DNA of 64,000 nt from NCBI RefSeq assembly GCF_014207135.1, contig NZ_JACHCC010000002.1, positions 372,001 to 436,000 of the forward strand. Reading direction: 5' to 3'. Numbering within the stretch: the stretch's first letter is position 1; each line of letters begins with the position of its first letter. The DNA is from Pedobacter cryoconitis. Its GTDB lineage: Bacteria > Bacteroidota > Bacteroidia > Sphingobacteriales > Sphingobacteriaceae. The notes under the pieces were generated by a model. That model made no database searches. It was not told the origin of the DNA and saw nothing but the letters and a program-made list of their open reading frames with translations. The translations under genes were made by a program, and so were the position numbers. Shown here piece by piece: positions 54,589 to 63,622 of this stretch.

Positions 54589-54770
54589 CGTTTTAATCGA
54601 AATCCAAAATCTTCATTAATTCCCATAAAATTGGTGTGTGATTCGGTGAGTAAATTCTGAACAGGTAAGAACTCACCAGAAAACAAGTATCAACTGACAT
54701 TAAGCATGTTACGACATTAAACATCTTGATTCCCATTAACTGCAAGGCTAAATTTGTGGTGGGGTTATTT

Positions 54771-54811
54771 GTTGTACGGTCTCATCCACCTATAGGTTGA
54801 GACCGTACAAC
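54771..54811 (-). terminator. Strong hairpin at the end of the glycan operon
   Basis: Perfect 14-bp arms, GTTGTACGGTCTCA (54771-54784) and its complement (54798-54811), surround a 13-nt loop, 19 bp after the stop of the small lipoprotein gene. No clear U-run follows in the leftward transcript, so it may be a transcript-stabilising 3' hairpin rather than a classic terminator. Confidence 0.65.
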
Positions 54812-54829
54812 ACCACCCACTCCTTTTCT

Positions 54830-54943
54830 CTAGCTCACTACCTCCAAGTTAACCACGTCGGAAGCATTGTCTCCACAAGCCGCCAATAAAAGCAGCGCAG
54901 CAAACAACAAAGGTATCTTTAGGAAATATTTGCCTGGTTTCAT
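54830..54943 (-). CDS. Tiny lipoprotein (37 aa) at the end of the glycan operon
   Basis: A short reading frame starts 18 bp after the GH20 stop, on the same strand. It encodes a basic N-terminus (MKPGKYFLKIP), a hydrophobic core and the lipobox LLLAAC, then GDNASDVVNLEVVS. The mature part would be only about 15 residues. The complete lipoprotein signal and its position make it a likely gene or a truncated remnant of a longer surface lipoprotein. Confidence 0.55.
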   Translation of the reverse strand: MKPGKYFLKIPLLFAALLLLAACGDNASDVVNLEVVS

Positions 54944-54961
54944 TTTTATGTTTTTTGGAAT

Positions 54962-56863
54962 CTATTTCACTTTTACATCCGCAGCGCCATTGTTCAAAAT
55001 GGTTTCTGTAACCACACTTTGTTTGCCGGATGGGGTGATTACGATTGTTTTCAATATTCGCTTCTCTCCTTTAGGAACGATTACTTTCAGTCCGTTGGTA
55101 TATAACGTAGCAGCCGTTGAAGGACGGGTAAGGTCTAAGGTATAATAGATACTAGATCCTGGCATTGGGGCTTTCAGATTGACATTAATCGTTTCTCCAT
55201 TGATTACCTTTTCATTTAATCCTAATGGCGTAGGCACCCAGTAGTTTGTACCTGTTTTATCTAATCTTGCTAAATGTAAAGCGAGACGTTCTTCAGAGAA
55301 GTTTTTCAAGTCTTTACGTTCTGGTTGTGACCATGCGATTTCAGATAAAGAGAAAATTCTTGGTATAATCATGTATTCTACTTTCGCAGGTGTCTCCACA
55401 TATTCTGTCCATAAGTTTGCCTGAACGCCGATCACATATTTCTGCTGAGCCACAGTCAGTTCTTTTGGCATCGGCTCATAGTTGTAAATCGTTGAATAGT
55501 TAGACAAACCACCAATATTTGTTGGTTCATCAGCAGAAGTAGATTGTTTATGGTCAAAATAAAGACCGCCAGCGTTAGGGGTCATGATCACATCATGGCC
55601 TTGTTGTGCTGCAATAATACCACCTTCAGCACCTCTCCAAGACATTACTGTTGCATTTGGTGCTAAACCACCCTCTAAAATTTCGTCCCATCCAATGATC
55701 TGACGGCCTTTTGCATTTACATGTTTTTCAATCCTTTGAATGAAATAACTTTGCAATCCATGCTCATCTTTTAAGTTTAGGTCTTTGATCATCTTCTGAC
55801 AAAATGCATTTTCTTTCCAGTATTCTTTAGGACATTCATCACCACCAATGTGGATGTATGTAGAAGGGAATAAACCAATTACTTCATCTAATACATTTTC
55901 AAGGAACTTGAAAGTATTGTCAGATGGAACAAATACGTCATCAAAAACTCCGGATTGTTGCTGTACTTGTTTTCCTTTTCTACTGCCTGACCATGGGGCA
56001 TTAACATCCACAAAAGTGTCTCTTTCTGGGAAGCAGCTCAACTCAGGATAAGCGGCAATTGCTGCTGAAGCATGACCAGGAAGTTCAATTTCAGGAACCA
56101 CATTGATATACCTTGCCGCAGCATAAGCTATCACGTCTTTCACTTCGTTTTGCGTGTAATAACCTTTATATTCTTTATTATCTGTGCCTACACCTGGGTA
56201 GTGCCCAATGATGGTTCCATTTCTTTTGCTGCCTACCTCTGTTAGTTTAGGGTATTTTTTGATCTCAATTCTCCAACCCTGATCATCTGTTAGATGCCAG
56301 TGGAAATTGTTCATTTTATAATCAGACATCAAGTCGATATACTTTTTAATCAGAGATACCGGGAACATGTGACGAGACACATCCAGGTGCATTCCCCTGT
56401 ATTTGAAACGCGGATAGTCATTAATTTCACAAGTAGTAATGAGTATCTGATCATTCGCTTTTTCAGGCATTAGCTGCATTATAGATTTCAATCCATAAAA
56501 CAAGCCGGCCTCTGTACCAACAATCGTGATATTCTTATTGGTAATTTTGATTTTATAACCTTCGACAGGCAATTTATCGGCACCTACGGAGGTCAGGATG
56601 ATGGCTTTTTCATTTGCTTTTGCAGCTTTTGCAGGTCTCAGTGCAAATCCAGTTTTGGTGACCACGAAAGCATTAAATAAGTCTGCCATTCTGGAGTTTT
56701 TTGGCTCATTGGATACTAAAACTACCGTTTTATCCAACTTAAAGTTACCATTGGATTTCTTAACAGATACCGGAGCGGGAATAATGCCCATGTTCTGATC
56801 CTGCTGTGCAGAAGCTTCTATTGCAATAAATATCAACAGAACAATTGTAAATAATTTCTTCAT
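54962..56863 (-). CDS. GH20 beta-N-acetylhexosaminidase, exported
   Basis: This 633-aa enzyme releases terminal GlcNAc or GalNAc from glycans. A signal peptide ends near residue 19 (EASAQ). The N-terminal GH20b domain covers about 25-145. The TIM barrel has YRGMHLDVSRH, FHWHLTDDQGWRIEIK and the catalytic pair D342-E343 in IHIGGDECPKEYW. The C-terminal domain looks like a chitobiase-C-type extension (SSIYYTLDLTRPSTAATLY). It is the enzyme of the operon with the epimerase, MFS and SusCD genes. There is a 142-bp gap upstream that could hold a second promoter. Confidence 0.95.
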   Translation of the reverse strand: MKKLFTIVLLIFIAIEASAQQDQNMGIIPAPVSVKKSNGNFKLDKTVVLVSNEPKNSRMADLFNAFVVTKTGFALRPAKAAKANEKAIILTSVGADKLPVEGYKIKITNKNITIVGTEAGLFYGLKSIMQLMPEKANDQILITTCEINDYPRFKYRGMHLDVSRHMFPVSLIKKYIDLMSDYKMNNFHWHLTDDQGWRIEIKKYPKLTEVGSKRNGTIIGHYPGVGTDNKEYKGYYTQNEVKDVIAYAAARYINVVPEIELPGHASAAIAAYPELSCFPERDTFVDVNAPWSGSRKGKQVQQQSGVFDDVFVPSDNTFKFLENVLDEVIGLFPSTYIHIGGDECPKEYWKENAFCQKMIKDLNLKDEHGLQSYFIQRIEKHVNAKGRQIIGWDEILEGGLAPNATVMSWRGAEGGIIAAQQGHDVIMTPNAGGLYFDHKQSTSADEPTNIGGLSNYSTIYNYEPMPKELTVAQQKYVIGVQANLWTEYVETPAKVEYMIIPRIFSLSEIAWSQPERKDLKNFSEERLALHLARLDKTGTNYWVPTPLGLNEKVINGETINVNLKAPMPGSSIYYTLDLTRPSTAATLYTNGLKVIVPKGEKRILKTIVITPSGKQSVVTETILNNGAADVKVK

Positions 56864-57005
56864 TTGTATTTTTTAGTTGGTTAAAGAGCGCAATTTTAAA
56901 TTGAAGTACACCGCCTTTGCATCTTCTGGTCATTTTCCTTTTCATCCTGCACAGTGGACAAGCCATTTGACACTAAATCGGCTTTATGCACCCTTAACAA
57001 CATTA

Positions 57006-58340
57006 CTAATAGACACTTTCTATATTTTCCAACGCAACACCTTTCGTTTCAAAAATATACCTGCTGACAAACAAGATCATTCCCAGATTAATTATGCCAT
57101 AAACGAAAAATGTATTAGCTGGCCCCAATCCCGATAACATCACTGGAAAGGTGAAAGAAATTACTGAATTTAACACCCAGTTCCCGAATATAGCAAAGGA
57201 TGTAGCGTGCCCTCTTATTCTGTTTGGAAATATTTCTGCAACATATACCCATAAGACAGCACCCCAGGTACAGGCAAAAGCAGCGATATAGACAAAAATG
57301 GAAATAAGCACAAAATAATTATCTAGTTTATTGGCATAAAACAAGTATCCTATAAACAACATACAAAGTCCCATTATGGCAGCCCCTGCCAGCAATAGCT
57401 TTTTCCGCCCGATTCTGTCAATTAAGGTAAAGGCTATCAGGGTAAATACGAGATTAACAATACCCGTTAAAATAGTTTGAAACAAGACACTCCCACCTAC
57501 ATGTGTCTTTTCAAAAATAAGCGGAGCATAATAGAAGACTATATTAATACCTGTTAACTGAGCAATTGAGGCAAATACAATCCCGATAAGAACTACCTTT
57601 TTGTATTTGGATGAAAATATCTCCGAAAATTTAATTTCACCGGCATCCGTTTTGATGTCAGTCATAATTGTTTTCATTTCCTGATCGGCCTCCTGTTCCT
57701 CATAAATATTCCTGAATACATCCCTTGCTTTACCCAATTTGTTCTTCAATATTAACCATCTCGGGCTTTCCGGTACAGTTAAAATTAAGAAGAAGAAAAT
57801 CAAAGAAGGAACCATTGCAGCCCCCAACATAAAGCGCCAGTAATTTTCATTGGTTAAAAAACTATTACTTGTGTTAGCGATAAAGTAATTGGATATAAAA
57901 GCTAATAATATGCCCATCACAATAGCTAATTGCTGCAACATCCCCAAACGCCCTCTGAATGCTGGCGGAGCAATCTCCGAAATATAAATCGGTGCCAGTG
58001 TAGAAGCCATTCCAATGGCTAATCCCCCAATAAAACGATAAATAACCAATTGGTCAAAGCTCCCTGCAAGCCCACTTCCAAGAGCAGCGATGATAAATAA
58101 TAATGCTGTAGCGGCCATCATTTTTTTCCGGCCAAAATGATCAGCGAGACGTCCCGCAAAAAAAGCACCTGGAATACAACCTATAGATGAAGCTGCAACA
58201 ACCAATCCGATGGCCACATCTCCCAGATTAAAATAACTTTTCAAGGGAGATAAAGTACCAGCAATTACTGCTGTATCAAAGCCAAAGAGTAATCCACCCA
58301 GGGCAGCTACTGCAGCAATCAGAACCGTATATATTTTCAT
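57006..58340 (-). CDS. Sugar-porter-type MFS transporter
   Basis: This 444-aa inner-membrane transporter with 12 spans belongs to the sugar porter family: GGLLFGFDTAVIAG in span 1, GRLADHFGRKKMM (loop 2-3), PESPRWLIL after span 6 and DRIGRKKLL (loop 8-9). It would import the free sugar released by the GH20 enzyme by proton symport. It lies ten bp after the epimerase gene, pointing to a GlcNAc or ManNAc substrate. Confidence 0.93.
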   Translation of the reverse strand: MKIYTVLIAAVAALGGLLFGFDTAVIAGTLSPLKSYFNLGDVAIGLVVAASSIGCIPGAFFAGRLADHFGRKKMMAATALLFIIAALGSGLAGSFDQLVIYRFIGGLAIGMASTLAPIYISEIAPPAFRGRLGMLQQLAIVMGILLAFISNYFIANTSNSFLTNENYWRFMLGAAMVPSLIFFFLILTVPESPRWLILKNKLGKARDVFRNIYEEQEADQEMKTIMTDIKTDAGEIKFSEIFSSKYKKVVLIGIVFASIAQLTGINIVFYYAPLIFEKTHVGGSVLFQTILTGIVNLVFTLIAFTLIDRIGRKKLLLAGAAIMGLCMLFIGYLFYANKLDNYFVLISIFVYIAAFACTWGAVLWVYVAEIFPNRIRGHATSFAIFGNWVLNSVISFTFPVMLSGLGPANTFFVYGIINLGMILFVSRYIFETKGVALENIESVY

Positions 58341-58350
58341 GTTTTATGAA

Positions 58351-59541
58351 TTAATTTTGATGTTGTAAATGGCGCTTTTCAGCTATCTGCTTCAATGTTT
58401 CTGAGGCTTGATATAGCCCTCTTGGCACATGAAAACATCCTTTCCACTTCCCTCCTTTTAAAGTCAGCAATACCTCGCCCTGGCGACTAAGATAACCATA
58501 CCACTCTCCGCATTCTTTATCTACAAAATGGTCAAAGCAGTATGTATGTAGTTTTTCGAACCATTGCCAGCACCTGATATCGCCAGTATGTAAATAACCT
58601 TTCAGCATACAGACAATCGCTTCTACATGTACCCACCAAAGTTTCTGATCCCATTCCAGTTGTTGCGGGGGATGCCCCATGATGTCCAGGAAATAAAATA
58701 TGCCCCCGTACTGCTGGTCCCATCCAAATTCCAGTAAGGCTAAAGATATGTCGGTAGCCTTGCGGATCAGTTCCTTATCGTCATTTCTTAATCCAATATC
58801 CATTAAAAACCACATAGACTCTAAACCATGTCCCGGGTTAACTAATCTTCCTTCAAAAGAATCCGAAAAAGTTCCGTCGATATTAATATTTTCCAGGATC
58901 ATACCAAATTCAGCCCGGTAAAATTTATTAATCACGGTATCAACACCCTCTTTAATACATTGATTAACAACAAAAGCATCTAGTACATGCTCAATTTCCA
59001 GCACAAGATTTGTCAATATCATAGGAATTGCAAAACTCTGAAGCGGCCTCGTCTCAGGATAAGCCTTCGCATATTTTCCTTTCGGATTTTCTCTTCGCTG
59101 TAATATATTAAAAAAAGTTTCTTTGGCTATTTTAGCATGCGCCGGATTACCTGTAGCTTTAAATAATTGTCCATAGGCCATAGTAGCAAAACAGTCAGAA
59201 AAAATATTATAAGGCTGGATCAATGGCGCCCCCTGCTGATTAAGTGAAAAATACCAATCCCCATGTTCATCCCTGCCATGCTTATCCAAAAATGCCGCAC
59301 CTTGCAAAGCAAAATCCAACCATTCCTGTTTTTTCTCTACTTCATTATATAACATAGAAAAAGTCCAGACCTGACGACATTGCAGCCAGATAAACTTATC
59401 AGTATCATACACCTCTCCATTTCTATCCAGACAAGTAAAATATCCTCCAAAATCTTTATCCTCACTCTTATTTAACCAAAAGGGTACCACATCATTCAAT
59501 AAATTATCACGGTACAGTACTTCGTATTCTCTAAATTCCAT
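58351..59541 (-). CDS. N-acylglucosamine 2-epimerase (AGE/RBP family)
   Basis: This 396-aa (alpha/alpha)6-barrel protein matches the N-acylglucosamine 2-epimerase (renin-binding protein) group, which interconverts GlcNAc and ManNAc. Signature parts are FGGYFTCLDRNGEVYDTDKF, QCRQVWTFSMLYN and LVNPGHGLESMWFLMD, with GHxxES as in the catalytic region. The wording at the N-terminus (VVPFWLNKSEDKDFGGYF) separates it from cellobiose 2-epimerases. It lets the cell feed ManNAc from sialoglycans, or GlcNAc, into one pathway. It lies between the transporter and the 728-aa gene. Confidence 0.92.
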   Translation of the reverse strand: MEFREYEVLYRDNLLNDVVPFWLNKSEDKDFGGYFTCLDRNGEVYDTDKFIWLQCRQVWTFSMLYNEVEKKQEWLDFALQGAAFLDKHGRDEHGDWYFSLNQQGAPLIQPYNIFSDCFATMAYGQLFKATGNPAHAKIAKETFFNILQRRENPKGKYAKAYPETRPLQSFAIPMILTNLVLEIEHVLDAFVVNQCIKEGVDTVINKFYRAEFGMILENINIDGTFSDSFEGRLVNPGHGLESMWFLMDIGLRNDDKELIRKATDISLALLEFGWDQQYGGIFYFLDIMGHPPQQLEWDQKLWWVHVEAIVCMLKGYLHTGDIRCWQWFEKLHTYCFDHFVDKECGEWYGYLSRQGEVLLTLKGGKWKGCFHVPRGLYQASETLKQIAEKRHLQHQN

Positions 59542-59575
59542 TATTAGCTTTTATTTATTGTAGGTATCCTGCTCA

Positions 59576-61762
59576 TTATTTAACCTCATTTCCAAACATG
59601 ATCTTAACTGTTTGAGGCATCTGGTTATTGATTTTTGATCTTTTGGTTAGCTCCCAGTAGCTTTGATCCTGCTGCACTAATACCTGGGTAGTCACGATCC
59701 AGCTTTGGGTCCATCCGGTAAGCGTACACCAGGCCCCCCATCCGGCATCAGCATTAGATGCCCAGTAATCCCATCGTTTATAGTCAAATGCCCTAAACCA
59801 GGCACCATCCAGATCTTTATGCTGCTCACTTTTAACCTGGATACGGGTAAGAAAGTCAGCTAACTTATTAAGTGCTGCTATATACTTTTTATCACCTGTT
59901 GCATGAGCTGCTTCGTTTAGACTAAAAAATGCAAAGTTGTTAGTATATAACATATCAGCAACAGGGTCGCCATTCTCAAAAATTAACGGAGCCTCATGCA
60001 ACCCGTATTCTTTATTAGATAACGACTTGTTATACATCCCCTTACTGGGATCACCTAATTCTTCTCTTATTGCACCCGAAGCATCCTGATTCTTGAGTAA
60101 ATCACTTACAACCCTATCCAGCCACTGGCGATGTTCTTGCGTGTCTTCCACACGCACCAGCCATGCCAATGGAAGCACCATACGCGCCCGCTCCTGTTCT
60201 ATGCCGTTTGTCCATTTCCAGTTGCCGGGATAGGCTTCCATCGTCATCCGTATGGCATTCTTAGTTTTAGTGAGTAACGGTTCATAGCCAGTTTTATCGT
60301 ATAACCAAAGATAACAGGCCCAGATCCATGACTCCAGATGAGGATGAGGGTTAACCAGATCACTGTCCCAGAAATGTTTCCAGCCTAGCTTTTGGATATC
60401 CTTTTCATCCAGACAAATTCCCCGGAATCCCTGTTTACCTGTGGTCCTGAAATTCCCCATAATAGCTTCAGCTATTTCTTTATTCCATTTATCAGTATTC
60501 ATGTAGGCAGAAGCCCCGATCATCCCCAGAAGAAATCTCGCATTATCATCCTCATAAAAAACACCAGGGTGAGTTACAGCCCAGCCAATAAGCCCATAAG
60601 CAGAACTATCCTTGTCATTCTTGGCCCCACCTCTCAGGTTAGAGTTATAAAAGGTATAATCAGCCAGATTTGCAGCTACTTTATAATACTCTTCTTTATG
60701 AAGATAACTGCCAGCAGCAGCGAGTGCATAAGCTGATTCACCCTGAACATCTGCCCGCATCCAATACCGGTATTGCTGTGTACCATCAAAATATATAGTT
60801 GAAGCATGCCCCTCTAATATCCCCAGCGAACCGTCACCATTGGGAAGTGACTGGCTCACCGGGGGGCCAAATGGATTGCTACCATCACCCTGATACTTCA
60901 GCATCATGTTTTTCCAGGAAGAATCAATAAAAAAACGGCCATTATAAAACCATTTCACTCCCTTTTCAATGGAAATCTTTCTCGCATTTTCGGGTAAAGG
61001 AGTATTTTCTGCATACATAGGAGAAACATAAGCCAGCCTTTGATTAAAATGAAAATCCTTCATGTCAGCAACCCACGACACGACATACTCCATAACAGAC
61101 ATCCAGGAATCCTGAGGCTCATACCGACCTGTTGCAAAATTGCTTAACTTAGTCATGGCTACCAGCATTCCATCATGATGAAACAATAATGGATTAGTTT
61201 CTATATCATCTATTCCATATTCTGCTTTGCTAAATCCTGCTACTTTTCCAATCACAATCAAAGGATGCTGCACTTTCACTTTGAAAAAATGACAATCATT
61301 TATTCCCAATAAACTCATAGGCTTTAACTGTTCGCCAAAAACACCAGAAGTAATTATCCCTCTTTCCAGTTTAGTCTTGGTTACAGTGTCACTGATATTC
61401 AGGCCTGCCAGTGAATTGGGATATTCTACATACAACCTTAACCTTTTTCTCTTAGCAATAAGCAGGTCTCCCGCTTTAATTACTTTCCCTTGTTTCGGAT
61501 AACCATCAGCGACAATAAAAACCCCACTTCCTGGGGCTGCATTTTTAATGGCTAAACCAGGTTCATTATAGCATTTCAGCTGAAACTTCTCCTTTTTCAA
61601 AAGGATATAGAGATCATTGAGCGGGCTGCCACAAAAGCCCGCTGAACGCTGCTGCGAAAAAGCATCCACAGCAGACAACAGCACGCAGAGAAAGAAAAGT
61701 AAGACAGCTCTGACAGGAACATATTTAAATTTACCGGACATAAGATTATAATTAATTTTCAT
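59576..61762 (-). CDS. Exported 728-aa protein of unknown function in the glycan operon
   Basis: This protein has a signal peptide (residues about 1-37, ending AFSQ). The first part (about 40-230) is beta-rich (GSGVFIVADGYPKQGKVI). The second part (about 240-720) is helix-rich with many Trp and Tyr (YRYWMRADVQGESAYALAA, LESWIWACYLWLYDKTG, NADAGWGAWCTLTGWTQSW), a pattern typical of (alpha/alpha)6-toroid glycoside hydrolases or lyases. I do not recognise the family. It follows the SusD gene by 20 bp and precedes the epimerase by 34 bp. An alternative start is Met8. Confidence 0.88.
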   Translation of the reverse strand: MKINYNLMSGKFKYVPVRAVLLFFLCVLLSAVDAFSQQRSAGFCGSPLNDLYILLKKEKFQLKCYNEPGLAIKNAAPGSGVFIVADGYPKQGKVIKAGDLLIAKRKRLRLYVEYPNSLAGLNISDTVTKTKLERGIITSGVFGEQLKPMSLLGINDCHFFKVKVQHPLIVIGKVAGFSKAEYGIDDIETNPLLFHHDGMLVAMTKLSNFATGRYEPQDSWMSVMEYVVSWVADMKDFHFNQRLAYVSPMYAENTPLPENARKISIEKGVKWFYNGRFFIDSSWKNMMLKYQGDGSNPFGPPVSQSLPNGDGSLGILEGHASTIYFDGTQQYRYWMRADVQGESAYALAAAGSYLHKEEYYKVAANLADYTFYNSNLRGGAKNDKDSSAYGLIGWAVTHPGVFYEDDNARFLLGMIGASAYMNTDKWNKEIAEAIMGNFRTTGKQGFRGICLDEKDIQKLGWKHFWDSDLVNPHPHLESWIWACYLWLYDKTGYEPLLTKTKNAIRMTMEAYPGNWKWTNGIEQERARMVLPLAWLVRVEDTQEHRQWLDRVVSDLLKNQDASGAIREELGDPSKGMYNKSLSNKEYGLHEAPLIFENGDPVADMLYTNNFAFFSLNEAAHATGDKKYIAALNKLADFLTRIQVKSEQHKDLDGAWFRAFDYKRWDYWASNADAGWGAWCTLTGWTQSWIVTTQVLVQQDQSYWELTKRSKINNQMPQTVKIMFGNEVK

Positions 61763-61782
61763 CGTTCGTTTATACTACAGCT

Positions 61783-63600
61783 TTAGTATCCCTGGTTTTG
61801 TTTCAGAGAAGAAGCACCGCCGCTTACACTTAAATCGATTTGTACCTGGGGTATAGGAAAGTACTCATTTTTCATCTTTGTAAAGCTGGCTCCGTTTAAT
61901 GTTTGGTAATTAAAGCCTGGAATAGTCGTTTCATGTTTGATATAGGCATTTAATACATCTGCCATATAACCAGATCCATTGTCCCAGCGTTGTAAATCAA
62001 AGAACCTTTTACCTTCCATAGCCATTTCCAGTTTTTCCTCAAATCTTACCGCTTTACGGGCATAATCCTGGCCATTCAGTGCAAAATATCCTTCAGGGTA
62101 TGGTTTTATAAAATAATTAGCTGAATAACCATTATAGTTACTTCCTCCGTTAGCCACATCTGCCTTTACCCAGTCACTATTATCAACAGCACGGTTTCTG
62201 ATCATGTTTACATAATTCTGTGCCTGAGCAATACTTCCTATTTCAACTTCACATTCTGCAGCCCATAGCAATACTTCTGCAAAACGTATCATATTCACAT
62301 TATTAGAAGTCGCTTGTCCACCCCAGTAATCCTGGTTGCTGGTAGTACCTTCCTGAGCTTTATAGTAGACATTTTTTATTGGCAGATACGGGCCTCCCTG
62401 TGCCTGTGCGCGAACCCATGCCTGACCCGGCATAATACCCCAGTCCAGATAAGGTATACCTCTTCTTCCAACTGTATGATCCAACCTTGGATCTAAGGTT
62501 CCATCATATGGCGTAAACGGAGCACTGCTGGCAATCCCCATATCATTCTTCACATCCTGGTCATTCCAGTTATCCAATAATGGTAATCCTGTAACCGGAT
62601 CAGTTTTAAAAGAGTTTACCAAACTAAATGAAGGCTGATCAAATCCGCAACAGGTTGCCGGGCCGGCTATCGGAAAGTTTAAGGCATCTCCAACATTTCC
62701 ATTATAACCACTTGTGCCGGGATCTCCCACAAACATCTGGACAGCAAATACAGATTCAGGGCCATTCTTTGTAGAAGGATTGAAATTATCTGAAAACTTT
62801 CCTAATGAATATTTTTTTCCGGAACAAATTACACCATTAGCAATAACATCTGCCAATAGCGATTGGGCCGCGGAATAATTATGTTCAAATAGATAGATTT
62901 CTGCCAAAAAAGCCTTTGCAGCCCAGCTATTTGCCCTTCCCGGCTGTGGATTAAGTGCAGTTAAGTTGGCTATAGCGAACTGAAAATCGGCTTCCAGTTT
63001 TGGCCATACAGGTAAAGTATTGGAAACGTTATAATTTCCATTCGCATAACTTACAGTCTCATCAATATAAGGAACATTTTTCCATATTTTGGCAGCCTCA
63101 AGATGATAAACTGCACGTAAAAATATTGCCTCTGCTTTGATTTGTTTCGCTTCAGCAGCCGAAATCGAACCATCTTTTACAGTAACCAGGATACGCAATA
63201 CATCATTGGCCCGCTGAATACCAGCATACAATGCACTCCATTTAGCATTGATATAAGTATTTGTTGCAGTGACACTATGGTTCTCAATAGGAACAATCGG
63301 CGGCTGATCACCATATTCAGATCCTTTATGAGCATCATCAGCCGCCACACCACCATATATCCAGTTACTCGGACCCGATGCAAATGCAAGGTCCCAGAAA
63401 TCATTATCCTGGTTCCCAACACCATCCAGTAAAGAATAAGCACCAGTCAGTAACCCATTTACACCTGCCTTGTTAGCCAAAGTACTTTCAGTTACACTAC
63501 CAATTGCACCTTTTTCCAGATAACTTTTTTTACAGGCCTGTGCAGATATTAAACATAAAAGGCAGCCTGTTATTTTTAGTATAGCATATAATTTTTTCAT
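61783..63600 (-). CDS. SusD/RagB-family outer-membrane lipoprotein
   Basis: From the ATG at 63600 the product is about 605 aa (a TTG/ATG further upstream would add 12 residues). The lipobox is LISAQAC then KKSYLEKG. Helical TPR-like segments (ANDVLRILVTVKDGSISAAEA, QIKAEAIFLRAVYHLEAA) and the SusD C-terminal block (VNMIRFAEVLLWAAECEVEI, DLQRWDNG) are present. It binds the glycan and caps the SusC barrel, whose gene ends 22 bp upstream. Confidence 0.95.
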   Translation of the reverse strand: MKKLYAILKITGCLLCLISAQACKKSYLEKGAIGSVTESTLANKAGVNGLLTGAYSLLDGVGNQDNDFWDLAFASGPSNWIYGGVAADDAHKGSEYGDQPPIVPIENHSVTATNTYINAKWSALYAGIQRANDVLRILVTVKDGSISAAEAKQIKAEAIFLRAVYHLEAAKIWKNVPYIDETVSYANGNYNVSNTLPVWPKLEADFQFAIANLTALNPQPGRANSWAAKAFLAEIYLFEHNYSAAQSLLADVIANGVICSGKKYSLGKFSDNFNPSTKNGPESVFAVQMFVGDPGTSGYNGNVGDALNFPIAGPATCCGFDQPSFSLVNSFKTDPVTGLPLLDNWNDQDVKNDMGIASSAPFTPYDGTLDPRLDHTVGRRGIPYLDWGIMPGQAWVRAQAQGGPYLPIKNVYYKAQEGTTSNQDYWGGQATSNNVNMIRFAEVLLWAAECEVEIGSIAQAQNYVNMIRNRAVDNSDWVKADVANGGSNYNGYSANYFIKPYPEGYFALNGQDYARKAVRFEEKLEMAMEGKRFFDLQRWDNGSGYMADVLNAYIKHETTIPGFNYQTLNGASFTKMKNEYFPIPQVQIDLSVSGGASSLKQNQGY

Positions 63601-63622
63601 GATATTTTTTTTTATACAGGTA

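Noticed and set aside
54420..54686. An 88-codon leftward frame opposite the tRNA-Ser gene
   Set aside because: Much of it is antisense to the tRNA, and the rest crosses the terminator hairpin; such frames are common artefacts of tRNA regions.
54590..54770. Possible integration scar next to tRNA-Ser
   Set aside because: No integrase fragment and no repeat of the tRNA 3' end were found, so there is no sign of an inserted element.
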